From Dastarcus helophoroides (Eukaryota > Arthropoda > Insecta > Coleoptera > Bothrideridae): a stretch of DNA of 64,000 nt. Shown one piece after another: positions 1 through 11,893 of this stretch. The translations under genes and the position numbers were made by a program. The stretch is taken from NCBI GenBank assembly GCA_028583605.1, contig CM053331.1, positions 11,144,857-11,208,856 of the forward strand, in the 5' to 3' direction. Position 1 is the first letter of the stretch; every line of letters starts with the position of its first letter. The notes below the pieces were generated by a model. The model was not told the DNA's origin, did not search any database, and saw only the letters and a program-made list of their open reading frames with translations.

Positions 1-1240
1 ATTGTTGCCTCTTTTTATTAAAGTATATCTTTCAACTCAATCTTTTTTCACGAAATTGAGACTCTTTTCAAAATTCTGAATTTGCAATTTTTAAACTTTC
101 AAATCCAAGATTATTTTTAATAAGCTTCGACATTTTTTCTAATGATCGTCTTTTTTTGTGAAATTTAGACTTTCGAAACTTTGAGAAAAAGTCTAATTAA
201 AGATGACATTTTTCTTAAATTTGGTGTTTTTTTCTAATTTTAATTTCTTTTCCAAAATTTGAAATTTTAATCTTGCAATTATTACTTTTTTCTAAGACTT
301 CGAACCTTAATTGGAATTTTCTAATATTTCGAGATTTTTTAACTTTTCTCTTACACTTGAAATTTTCAATTTTGAAAATAAATGAAAAATATCATACTTT
401 GAATTTACGCTCAAATTTTTGACATTTTCCTTGAAAGTTAAAATTTCGACTTTTCTGAAAATTTTGACTTTTATTATGAAAATTTTCGATTTTAGTCTTC
501 TGAGTTTAAACAATCTATGGAGAATATCTTTTTTGTATATTTGAATATTGTTGCGAAAATTTTGACCCTATTATACGGATTTTCGATTTTAGTCTTTTGA
601 GTGTAAACCCAATTTGTAGAGAATCATTTTTTCTGCTTTCCTAATTTTTCTTATAATTTCAATTTTTTATTCAGTGTTTATATTTTTTTTCTGGACTATT
701 TCCAATTTCGATTAAAATTTAATTTTTATTCTAAAATTTTTGTTTGAATTGAGTAATACAAATTTTTCATTATTTTGACATTAAACCAAAAATTCTGACG
801 TTCTTGGTAACTACATCGTTTTTATATTTTCTTTAAAATGTCCACTTTAATGTCGAAATATCAATTTTTTTTTCGATATTTCCAGTTTTTTTTTGTATAA
901 AATAAGTTATTTTCTTCAAAGCTTTCTACTTTCGAGTTCCAAAATTAAACTTAAGGCTTAGGATTTCCAAAGAATTCAGTTTTTTTGAAGTGTCCTTTGT
1001 TCTTGAAAATTTTACTTTATTCTCAAAATTTAAAAAACTGAGAAATGATTTTATTTTAATCCCAGTTTCGCTTTATTTAAAGAATTTTATATAATTTTAA
1101 GTTTATAAACCTTTTTTAAAATGTCTTTTGTGTAATCTCAAAAATTAGAGAATATTTAAATTAAAAAATTTAGATTTACTTAGAAATTTTCGACTTTATG
1201 TTTTGTAAATGGATTTCACAGAAAAACTGACTTTTCTTGA
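1..1240. repeat. Degenerate low-complexity T-rich tract
   Basis: This stretch is built from loosely repeated pieces resembling CAAAATTTCGACTTTTT on the plus strand, with no fixed period. It has no coding signal; the short minus-strand open frame at 307-513 is a by-product of base composition. The same family fills much of the window (for example 27.0-29.8, 49.0-51.9, 52.0-54.1 and 57.3-61.9 kb). Confidence 0.7.
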
Positions 1241-1249
1241 GATTTATGC

Positions 1250-2179
1250 TGTACAGGGTTAGTCTTATTAAATGACCTTCACCCCCTTTATTTTCTCTAT
1301 ACTTGACATTTGATTATATTTTAAAATGCAGCTATACAGAGTGTTACCCGAATTTTTTAAATTCTATGGTAAAAATATATTTTGGTGTATGTATACAGGG
1401 TGAATCAATATTAGTTAGGTTTTTCTTACGAAACAGTCTATATATTTTTACATATTTGAATTCTGCTAGTTTTCCAGAGTCCAAATATATATAATAGCTA
1501 TATATTTTATTAACAAATAGGCGATTTATTTGCAATAAAACAAATTCAGTGTAATAAATAACAACTATCATAAACCTATTAACTGTTATTAACAATAACT
1601 AAAATATAATATAATATAAAAACTTAAATTATGTCACATTTTATCGCATTATAGGCCCTTCTCTACATGGGAACCATCTTCATCTTTTAAGAAAGCTGTA
1701 ATATTTATAATATCGTCATATCACCCCATTCCCCAGGAAAGATAAATTTATAATAACAACTGTCTCTCAATTAAAATAATTAATCAGAAGTAAAAATTAT
1801 GTTAAGCGATAAGTCTGACAGGCGCTAGTCAATTTATTTTTCAAAACCATCCAGTAAAATCCAAAGGTTTCCATTAAAATAGGATCTATACAAGTAGGCT
1901 TTAATCGCAAATAAATTGTCTACTTGTCAATGGAATATACAACAATTATATATATTTAAATTCTGAAAAACCAGCAAAATCCAAATATACAAAAATATAT
2001 AGGGTGTTCTATAAGAAAAAACAGACTTCATGTTGATTTACCCTGTATACACACACCGAAATACATTTTTTATGGAAATATTAAATATTTCAGAAAAAAA
2101 CGATGTAGGATTGCATTCAAAATAGTCCATAATAACGATAATAAAGGGGGGGTCCATTTAATAAGACTAACCCTGTACA
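1250..2179. mobile_element. Palindromic foldback element, about 0.93 kb
   Basis: The left end reads TGTACAGGGTTAGTC and the right end is its reverse complement, followed on both sides by a C-run and 'TTTATT'. A second paired block lies inside: 'GTATACAGGGTGAATCAA' near 1390 faces 'TTGATTTACCCTGTATAC' near 2035, and the sequence beyond it toward the centre also pairs. The loop is about 1500-1930. The ends look like terminal inverted repeats of a non-autonomous DNA element, but I see no convincing target-site duplication. No transposase is encoded. 'TATACAGGGTG' repeats of this style are common in insect genomes. Confidence 0.65.
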
Positions 2180-2680
2180 CTTACACAGTTTCATCTTTTT
2201 CTAAAGGTTCTAATAATACAAATTCAATTTTTTTTTAAATTATAGTTTTACTTTCAATATTTCGATTTTAATTTCGACCTTTTTATTATCTCGTCGAGTG
2301 TAATTTCGAGTTTCAATTTTTGGAACGTGTTTAGCTTACTTCACCAATTATGTTCAAGCTTGATAACCAGACACCTAGTTGATGCTGCTAAATAAATTAC
2401 TGAATATTATATATCATTTTTCATAAAGTTTTTAATTTTGGTTTTTTCCTGAGGGGATTGTTTGCAGTGCGATTTTATTCATAATTAATTCTAACTGAAG
2501 CCACCTACTTTTCTATTAATTTAAAAATATTGTGCGACATCTTGGGATCTTTGCATAATTACACAAAGGACTATTATTTTAAAAAGTATGGAAACTCGTA
2601 GTAGATAAAAAGTTTTATGTAAATTTTAATACAAAAAACTAAGTAAACAAAAACTTCTTTAAAATCTAGTAATTTACTTA
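2180..2680. other. Unannotated A+T-rich spacer
   Basis: No exon-like, RNA or transposon signal is visible here. It separates two palindromic elements. Confidence 0.5.
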
Positions 2681-5600
2681 CAAGGAAAGTACCCGAGGTG
2701 TACCCCACCGATTTTTTTCATTTTGTGATATGTTATAGTACACGTATTTTTTTTTAGATGCTAACTCGGCGATTTAAGTGGTGAAACCACCCCTTAAAGT
2801 TAACCCTAAAAAGCAGTTTTTCTTTAATAACTCGAGAATTAATTAAAATTTTTTGATAAAACAAACACCTTTTATTTTTCATAAAAAAGCGCTCCGAATA
2901 ACATATTGGTTATGCTAAAAAGTTGCAACCCCTAATTTTTATAGGGGTGAGTTTCATTTTTTTTCTTATATATCAACTTTTGAACAACTGAATTTTATCA
3001 AATTTGACAATTTTATTAAGAAAACTAAAAAATAAAATTGACCTGTCTCGGGGTTTTGCAAAAAAAAATCCTTGAAAGGGGTGATTTACCCCTTGAGTTA
3101 ATTTTTTTCTGTACAGTGATATGGAAAGTAAAACACAACATATGTTTTCAATTTTATTTCTATAATGATTATTTTGACATATATTTTGCATTAACAGTGA
3201 AATAACGTAACACCCCTATTTTTATGACCCTTGGAGAACCCCATGGATTTGTTCATTATTAGATTGCGAATCAAAACATTTATTTTTTCACCTTTAACTT
3301 ATTATATGTTGATGTTTCATCAAAATGATGTATTAACAACAATTTGTTTAGATGCTAAATTTGTGATTTAGGTGGTGAACTCCCCACCCCCTAAAGATAA
3401 CCCCCAAAAACAGTTTTTCTTTAATATCTCAAGAATAAATCGGAATTTTTTGGTAAAACCATTGTTACGTTATTTCCCATAAAAATGTGCTTCTAAAAAC
3501 GTATCAGTTATGCCAAAGGATTGCAACCCCTAATTTGTATAGGGGTGGGTTTAATTTTTTTCTTTTATACTAACTTTTAAATCTTTGAATTTTATGGAAT
3601 TTGGCAATGTCTTTAAGAAAATTAAAAAATAAAATTGACTTGTCTCGGGATTTTACAAAAAAAAGCATTGGTTAATACTTTTTCTGACATATATTTTGCA
3701 GTAAAAGTGAAATAATATTAAACTTTTACCTTTATAAGGGTTGGCGATGGATTGATCATTATCAGATTGCGGGGTAAAACATTCATTTTTTCACCTTCTA
3801 CTTATTTTATGTCAATATTTCAACAATATAGTATGTCAACAATTGACTTTTAATTTGAAAATACTTATTATTTAGGGTCTCACCCCTAAAATTTATATTT
3901 TCGCTTGAATGGAAAGAAATGTTCTTTACTGAACAAAGTCTTGAAACATTATATTGTGCTGAAAAAAATCTACATCTACCCGTCATTTCAGTCAATATAG
4001 CAATATTATTAAGAAAATTAAAAACCAAAGTTGACCTCTTTCGGTTTTGTAAAGAAACTCATCCGAAGGGGTGATTTACCCCAAGAGTTAATTTTTTATT
4101 TGCAGTAATATAGAAAATTAATCGCAACATATATTTTCAATGTTATTGTTGAAATGTTTACTGTGACATAATTTTGCATTAGAAGTGAAATACCATAAAA
4201 TTTTAATTTTAAGAGGTTTGGAAATCATGTGGAGTTGATCATTATAAAATTATGCCTAAATTATTTTTATTGCATTTTTATATACTTTATTGTAATGTAT
4301 CATTTTTCCAGATATGTGCAAAAGAGACTCTTTTTTCTTCTTTCTTCTTGTTGGATATTTCTTCACTTCACTTTCTTTTCTTTTTTCACTTTCTTCACTT
4401 GCGTAAAGAAAAAAAATCAATAATTATGACAAAAAAATCTATTAAAAAAGGCAAATGTGACAGATTTGTGGCACATATGCATAGGTTAAAATATATTTGA
4501 TTGTATGGATTTTAAATACATTTAAAAATGATTAAATTTTATTTTCTTGACGAATATTAGCAAAATTCAAAAAAAGCCCAAGTCTGCTGAATAGAGAATT
4601 AAAAACCATTTTAAATGAGGTATCACACGCATCCTTGTTCAATTTAAAAATTTCAAAGGGGTAACTGTAACTCCAGGTGGGTTGAAGGGAGAGGGATATA
4701 ATTATGCCTTAAAAGTGTCATTTGATAATCTCAAATTTCGTAGATAATGAATTTACTTGCCTTACTTTTGGACCCCACGGTATGTATTTAATCCAAAACT
4801 GGAAGATATCAACTTTGGTTTTTCATTTTCTTAATAATACTGCTACATTGTCTGAAATGATCGGCAAATGTAGATTTTTTTCTGCGCAATATAGTTTCGA
4901 GACTTTGTTCAGTAAATAATATTTCTTTACATTAAAGCACAATTTTATTTTTTAATTTTCCTAATGACTGCCAAATTCCATAAAATTCAAAGATTTAAAA
5001 TTTGATATAGAAGAAAAAAATTAAACCCACCCCTATACAAATTAGGGGTTGCAACCCTTTGGCATAACTGATACGTTTTTAGAAGCACATTTTTATGGAA
5101 AATAACGTAACAATTGTTTTATCGAAAAATTCCAATTTATTCTTGAGATATTAAAGAAAAACTGTTTTTGGGGGTTATCTTTAGGGGTTGGGGAGTTCAC
5201 CACCTAAATCACAAATTTAGCATCTAAAAAAATTGTTGATACATTATTTTAATGAAATATTCACATATAATAAGTTAAAGGTAAAAAACTAAATGTTTTG
5301 ATTCGCAATCTAAGGCCGTTTTTAGAGTCACGCGGGTATCACCCGTCACCCGCGCGCGGGCAGGTAGGATACATTTGTTTGCAGCAAGTTGTTTAGAATG
5401 GAACAGGTGGCCGCACGCGGGTGCGTCGCTGCAAACAAATGTATCCTACCTACCCGCGCGCGGGTTACGGGTGCCACCCGCGTGACTCTAAAAACGGCCT
5501 AATAGTGAACAAATCCATGAGGTTCTCGAAGAGTCATAAAAATAGGGGTGTTACGTTATTTCACTGGTAATGCAAATTATATGTCAAAATAATCATTATA

Positions 5601-6096
5601 GAAATAAAATTGAAAACATATGTTGTGTTTTACTTTCCATATCACTGTACAGAAAAAAATTAACTCAAGGGGTAAATCACCCCTTTCAAGGATTTTTTTT
5701 GCAAAACCCCGAGACAGGTCAATTTTATTTTTTAGTTTTCTTAATAAAATTGTTCACTTTGATAAAATTCAGTTGTTCAAAAGTTGATATATAAGAAAAA
5801 AAATGAAACTCACCCCCATAAAAATTAGGGGTTGCAACTTTTTAGCATAACCAATATGTTATTGGGAGTGCTTTTTTATGAGAAATAACAGAGCGTTTGT
5901 TTTGTCAAAAAATTCTAATTAATTCTTGAGTTATTAAAGAAAAACTGCTTTTTGGGGTTAATTTTAAGGGGTGGTTTCACTACTTAAATCGCCGAGTTAG
6001 CATCTAAAAAAAATACGTGTCCAATATTTTGTTATGTACTATAACATATCACAAAATGAAAAAAATCGGTGGGGTACACCTCGGGTACTTTCCTTG
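2681..6096. mobile_element. Large non-coding palindromic transposon (palindrome 1)
   Basis: The ends are exact inverted copies (CAAGGAAAGTACCCGAGGTG at left, complement at right). They are flanked by a direct TTA at 2678-2680 and 6097-6099, a 3-bp target-site duplication. The arms run about 1.5 kb toward a centre near 4230-4720. Each arm holds internally repeated units of about 600 bp: 'AGATGCTAA' starts units at about 2757 and 3351, and a third partial unit lies around 3800-4130. Units contain small dyads such as CCCCTAATTTTTATAGGGG. There is no protein-coding capacity; open frames at 2973-3191 and 5570-5794 are mirror images of the same arm sequence. The right arm carries a MITE missing from the left arm, and the arms have diverged by small indels. 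TTA/TAA duplications are typical of PIF/Harbinger elements, but the termini are not ones I recognise. It shares its first 9 bp with the palindrome at 33952-36598. Confidence 0.85.
5314..5499. mobile_element. Harbinger-like MITE, 186 bp, inside palindrome 1
   Basis: The terminal inverted repeats begin GGCCGTTTTTAGAGTCACGC. The direct repeat TAA flanks it at 5311-5313 and 5500-5502. The pairing continues inward (CAGGTAGGATACATTTGTTT faces its complement), so the element is nearly one hairpin. Its C+G content is much higher than the surroundings. The equivalent place in the left arm of the host palindrome (about 3262) is an empty site with a single TTA, which confirms the boundaries and the 3-bp duplication. 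Confidence 0.88.
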
Positions 6097-6125
6097 TTAG
6101 TAAAATAGTTTGTAATAGTTTAGTT

Positions 6126-6155
6126 CAGTAGTAGTAGCAGTAGTAGTAGTAGTAG
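6126..6155. repeat. (TAG)n microsatellite, 3' side of R1-like element
   Basis: Runs of TAG with one CAG interruption directly abut a 10-T run, which is the poly(A) tail of the minus-strand retrotransposon. Confidence 0.85.
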
Positions 6156-8623
6156 TTTTTTTTTTCAATCAGTAGGGAAAACCTTCATGGGCTCAAATCT
6201 ACGTGCATGGGGAGTGTCAGAGTCTTATCGACAAAAGCAGCTTCTACCTTCTTCAGAGACTGCTTCCTCTTCGGAACTACTCTTTGGGGTATTACTTCAA
6301 AGAGGACCTTCTTTGGATGATTACTTAGTTTCCTTTACCTTCTCTGCTCCATGTGTTTTCGTTTTTTAAATATTATCTTAGTTACAAATTTGCCAATTTT
6401 GTCCCTGTATTCTTTGGAATGTAGCATCTTGCTTACTACATTTTGCGGCTTCAGTATTCCAACTATTCTCTTTGATTCTTCCCTTTCTTCTTTCAACATT
6501 TCACACTCAAAAACTGTGTGTTCCACAGTATATTCTCTATCGCAGAATACGCATCTAGATGTGTCACTGTGTGTAAATCGTTTTAGATACTCTTGGAAGC
6601 TTTCATGTCCTGATAACACCTGGGTAAGAAAGTAGTTAACTTCTCCCCATTGTCTAGATAGCCATGGGGTGATATCGGGAATTAACCGTTTTATCCACTC
6701 TGTTTCCCTGTATTAGCTCGCCATCACTATTGCCACTTCTCTGTTGTTATGTTATACAGATAAGGAAAAATTTTCATTGTCCAGGTGAAAAGCTAAGAAT
6801 TGTCCCTTCCATAGTTTTCTACGGCGGCTGAACGTATTCCCCTACTTTGACGCAGCATGCTGGTATCTTCCAGTTTAGATGTTAGAAAAAACTCGTCGAG
6901 AGTTTTACAACAGACTGGAATATTGTTTAGCACAATCAGGCGGCCTATTTGAGCTCCTTATATTTTAATGTTTAAAGAGTTATTATGTTATATTCTTTAT
7001 TAGAATTATTATTGATTTTGTTTAAGAAATCTCGTTTATTTATTTTGGTTATCAAAGAATATCAGTTTTATTTTGCCTCAGGCGTTGGTTAACTCAACGG
7101 ACTAAAAGAACAAACACATGTGGTACGCAATTTTTAATAAAACTGTTGCCTGCCAGTAGTAATCTCGTAACAAAACACGTTAGAAGCTATGATGTACTAC
7201 TGAAATCTCCACCAGCACTGATTGCTGCGCTCTGCGTTGAATTGTTTACACCGGTGTAGGAGAATACAAGCCGCCGCCCATCTATGCCACTATTAGCTCT
7301 CGAAGTTAAATCTCTCATTAACATTTTCCCTATGCACAGTGTTTGACTTTCCTGATGTGTATGCTGTGGCACGAGTTTCTTCGTTTCTGATCCTATCTCT
7401 GTCTTCTAATAGGTCCACATGTGTTATTCTTGCTTAGACTAATGCTGCTTTTGAGGAGGTCGTTATGTATCCACTTATTATTCTTAGAGCGGTTTTCCTT
7501 TGTAAACTAATCAGCTTGTTCTTATAAGCTTTCTTTGTCAGCGCACGCTTCCATATGTTGTACCCGTAAATCATTATGAACTGCGTGACTGGAGGATAGT
7601 AGTGTCCTAGTATTTTCTCTCGGACCACCAATGTTAGGCATTATCCGACTTAAGTATTTGGCTGCTTTGATGCATTTTTCTGTTACCATCTTGATATGAT
7701 GTCCCATCCTCAGATTTCTATCTAGATGTTTTCCTAGATACTAAGGTGTTCCATACTTTCTACTTTTGTATTTTCTAGGTAGAAAATATCAGTAAAATAT
7801 CAGTAAAGGTTTACTGATATTGTTCTTATAGTTTTCTTTCTGATAGGATTACAATCTTCGTTTTTTGTGGAGCCATACACAGTTTCTTTTCTTCTATCCA
7901 TCTTATGTCAGTTTGTATTGCTGCGTTAGCTGCTTCTTTTGTTTTTTATACTATAATAATAACCCGATCGTCGGCACATCCTGTAAGTTTAACCCCTCTT
8001 GAAACCTTCACTTTTAGTACCCCGTCATAATACATGTTCCACAGGGTGAGTCCGAGTATCTAGCCTTGTGGCACTCCGCAACATACTTGCATACTTGACT
8101 TGCTTCCCACACGTAGGGTTCTGTCTTCCAGATAATCTGCCAACATATTATAAAGATATGTAGCTATTCGCCTTTGTTTGGGTCCTTTCAGACTGCCGTC
8201 CCAAGGAGCAGAGTTAAATACATTTTTGACATCCATAGTTACTAGGACATAACTTTTTCTATTTCCTATGACGTTAGCACTTTCTGTTATGTCGATTACC
8301 TTTTTTAGGGAACTTGCTCTTGATCTTTTCTCCCGGAAACCATACTGTTCTTCGGATAGACCTCTTTGTCTTTCTATTTCTTTCTTCAGTCTTTCTAACA
8401 GCATTTGTTTCGGTTGTTTTCTAATTACTATTATGATGCCTATTGGCGGGTAGGTCTTTTAATTTTGGATTAGTTTACCCTTCTTTAGTAGGGCCAGTCT
8501 TGCGGTAATATTCGGAAATGAAGCTGTTTGTAACACCTGACTAATAACAGTAAAACATTCTTTCGGATATTCTTTTATTACAAGCTTGACAATTTCTGTC
8601 GTGAGGCCATTTGGACTGGAAGT
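6156..8623 (-). pseudogene. R1-like non-LTR retrotransposon remnant
   Basis: This is a 5'-truncated reverse transcriptase element read on the minus strand from 8623 to a poly(A) tail at 6156-6165. At 8404-8060 the RT fingers/palm shows YGFREKRS, the motif A segment VTMDVKNVFNSAPW and GVPQG. The catalytic ADD of motif C follows near 7970 ('GCADDRV'). Further pieces lie at 7707-7434, and the C-terminal Cys/His segment (CVFCDREYTVEHTVFEC) at 6619-6335 ends in a stop. The wording of motif A and the C-terminal zinc-knuckle-like region fit the R1/LOA group. Several frameshifts and stops separate the pieces, so it is inactive, although the visible catalytic aspartates are kept. Its 3' UTR is about 170 bp. 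Both sides are (TAG)n, so it inserted into a microsatellite. Confidence 0.85.
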
Positions 8624-8624
8624 C

Positions 8625-8692
8625 AGTAGTAGTATTAGTAGTAGTAGTAGTAGTAGTAGTATAGTACTAGTAATATAGTAGTTCTGCTTCCG
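8625..8692. repeat. (TAG)n microsatellite, 5' side of R1-like element
   Basis: Imperfect TAG repeats begin exactly where the RT-coding sequence stops. They match the tract at 6126-6155, so the two are parts of one split target microsatellite. Confidence 0.85.
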
Positions 8693-11600
8693 CGAATATT
8701 TGGGTATAAATGCAGCAATTTTACGAAAATTTAAAATTCAATCAAAATAATTTAGATCTGTCGAATAAAAACGCAATCTCGTCCGATCACTGTAGTCCGC
8801 CATTGTTAGCAAAAAAGAACGTCTAGCAAGCCCTGATGAAATCAATCAGACTTAACCTAATTTGGACGCACCAAAAGGCCCATATACGTCGAAATCTGAT
8901 TGAACGTAACAATGACATTGGAGCAAGTCCCTAGTGGCTCACTTATCCTTCGGATAGCAGTATAGAAGTTTTATTTGCTTGTGGACTTCAAACACCGCGT
9001 AAGGTTTTTCATTCTTTGGAATTTGTATAATGTCGGGTCGCTTTGTGCCACTTTCTTATTAAGCTCAAATGTCGACGTAAGCATTTTTTACGACAAAAAA
9101 AGGGTCACCGCCGTCCTAACCTTTGGCTTCCTGTGCTTTTATAACACAGAATTTTACCTATCGATATTGCATAACTCCGATATTAAATCTTGGTCGTGGT
9201 TTTTATTGGAGATATTCCATGTATTTTCTCTCAACGTAAAAACCTAACTTGATGATATCCTAGAAAATTCCAAGCTTAAACGTATTCCGATTAAACAGGA
9301 TGATGATTTAATCGTTCCAGTTAATAGTAGTTAATAGTAGTTAATAGTAACCAACAGAAAAGCAACAAGAAAAGTTGAGTTATTTACTAACCAAATCAAT
9401 CTACGTCATAAATAATACTTTAATTCTGATCCACAAAATTTACTAATAAAATAGTGCCTTAAATTACCCACATTTAACGTCTGACGACAGAATGCGTGTT
9501 GTTATAGGCTACTATAAAGCGGCATTCTCTCATTGACAGCAGAGCAAACAAATAGAAGCTTTTCACGAAAATTTGAGCGCACTGATGGCTGCATGTTTTG
9601 TACAAACAAAACGGGAAACGTATTAGGTTCCTCTACGTGTATATTCACTTATCCAAAAATAACAAACAACATCTGCATTTTCAACATACAGTTCGCAAAT
9701 ATTCTGATTAAGCCGAACGGGAAATTCGATTTGTCTATCGACGACATGTATTTGCCAGTGAATGAGGCAGTTGATATGCAGTTGATTAAAAGAAGAATCA
9801 ACATAACATTGCAATGAAAGTTACTGGCCGATCAATATCTTTATTCGTCCTGGAAATATTACTTATAAACTGAATGACGGAAGGAGTTTACATTTGTAAA
9901 ATCACAATTATACAATAATCATATACAGTAAATTCAATGCAATTCATTTAACTTACCTAAACCAAAATAACAAGAACAATTTATTTAACACCGGAGAGTA
10001 ACCAATAAGTTCTAATATTGCTAAAGTGCAAGTTACAAAGAAATATTCCATAGTGCCACATTGTCTCTTTTCTTGACACAAGCGACACAGCAATTTTAAA
10101 CTTTCGGACGAAGCAAAAAGGTATCTAATACGGAACATTGAGCAGCCTCCACTTTTAAGTTCGACCAGTTCGCGACGACACTTTATGTGAAGCAATATCA
10201 GCTGAAAATATGAAAAGCAATTTCCCCGAAATCTTCACTCGTTCTTTTAATAAGCACATTTAATAGTCGATAAATTCGAAATAGAAAATTAGTTTTTAAT
10301 TAATATCACTATTGGTACTAAAATGATAAAACCGTGTCAAGAAAGCAAAAGCTCTTAGAGTTTAGGAAACTGATTATGGGGATGCAATGTGCAAAATTCT
10401 TTTTTGTTCTGCTTCGCCTGCTGATTCTTCAGAAAGCCACTTGACTTAGACTTCTTAAGGTATTAGCGATTTACAAGTCTTGGTGAAAAAGTAAAAGACA
10501 TGCAGCAAATTAACATGACAGATTTTATTAAGATTTGCGTTAAGTGGCAGGACAATAGAGCAGGTAGTATTCATTCATGCATTTGGCATTTTTAGTAAAC
10601 GCAGGACTGCAGCTAGTTGGCTTTCCTGCTTTTATGGCTAAACTAAATATTGACCATAGGATAAATTTTATATTTTATGCTGCAATAACTATAATACTAC
10701 GAAGTATCCAGTATATTATATCATAAACATGGTATGATACAGGAAATATTTTCAGGATACCTCGTAAACTTTATACCTCGTTCTCTTTTAATTTTCGGCG
10801 TTATACAAATACACCTTATTAAAAATATATAGCTATTTTGATGGCTTCCATAAATTGTTCCCCTGAGACAAGATATGATTTGTAAGATATCAGAGAATTT
10901 TATAGCACGATTAATTATTATGAGAGCCATTAAAGGACGGAAATAAAAGCAATTATGGGATTGCTCCTGGTGACCGACCGCGGTAGTTCCGGAATAATAT
11001 AAATGTAAATGCTACACCGTTTAATTGCGAACATTATTGCTTACTTCCATTTCGCAGTTTCGAAACTGTAATTCTAGTTTAATAATATGAAATACTCAGA
11101 CAAGTATTTGTTGAAATCTCGGCAGATTTCACAAACAAATTAGTTCTCGCCTAAAGCCGCACAATATACAGTTTCTGACATTCGGTAGGACAACAATTGA
11201 AATTGGAATGTTTGATATTATTCCACAATTTGATTTGTCACTTCGGACATTTGGAAACTTACATGAACATTTCCAGCAAATCTGCTTTGAAACTAAAGGC
11301 AAACGCTTGTATTCCTTTGTTCCAATCAAAAATCCAAGTTAGTTTAGAAATTCTATAAGAAGAGTTTTCGCCAATTGGGCTCTATCTGTCTTACAGAGAG
11401 CTTAAATACTGAAAATATTCCAAAAAGTGTATTCGCAATAACTTCGAACGGAAAGTTAAGGAGCATCAAGTTTTAAATTTATAAAATTCAGTTTTTTGCA
11501 AGTATCTTCTAAACAGCGATTATTACTACAAAAACGCTTATTGCAAAATAAATGTTGTAATTTTTGAAGAAAGTTTTTATGCTATTTTTGTATAAGTCAC

Positions 11601-11795
11601 AATTTTAACGATATTTTAATAGCTGGGAAATGATAAAGTCATTTAAAATACGAATTGACTTCCGGTCGATTCGAAGTTACTTGCTCGTTATTAAAAATTA
11701 TTTAATACAAGTATTTTGCTCGGTTCACAGTTTCACATGTTCGACATCGAAAATGGGGTTCTTACTGATATTGATGAACAAATTAGTGAATGTAC
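8693..11795. other. Unique non-coding sequence, probably intronic or intergenic
   Basis: The composition is more mixed than the surrounding repeats and I see no transposon ends. The open frames at 8975-9247, 9533-9817 and 9953-10195 have no recognisable domain and lack convincing start or splice context. A short tandem repeat (TTAATAGTAGT, three times) lies at about 9319-9350. A conserved regulatory role cannot be excluded. Confidence 0.4.
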
Positions 11796-11893
11796 TGGCC
11801 CTTGGTCCTTGATATACTAATCCTGTTACCTGAAACCATGCAAGATTAAAAAACGTAACAGCAGTTGCTCTAACTCATCTTCAGAGAGATATT
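11796..11893. repeat. Foldback family, partial copy 5
   Basis: The piece runs from CCTTGGTCCTTGAT through 'CCTGAAACCATGCAAGATTAAAAAAC' variants to 'TCTTCAGAGAGATAT'. It matches one arm of the foldback element seen complete at 19607-19803. The opposite arm is missing. It ends where the neighbouring minus-strand retrotransposon fragment begins. Confidence 0.6.

Noticed and set aside
5570..5794. Open frame similar to the one at 2973-3191 on the opposite strand
   Set aside because: The similarity is explained by the palindrome arms. No protein family is recognisable.
8625..8692. Regular short repeats that might suggest a CRISPR array
   Set aside because: The repeats are a simple TAG microsatellite without spacers in a eukaryotic context.
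8702..8720. TATA-like word GGGTATAAATGCAG
   Set aside because: No downstream gene, initiator or conserved ORF supports a promoter in an A+T-rich background where such words are frequent.
9533..9817. 94-codon plus-strand open frame in unique sequence
   Set aside because: There is no recognisable domain and no convincing start, splice or codon-use signal. The reverse strand is also open over much of it.
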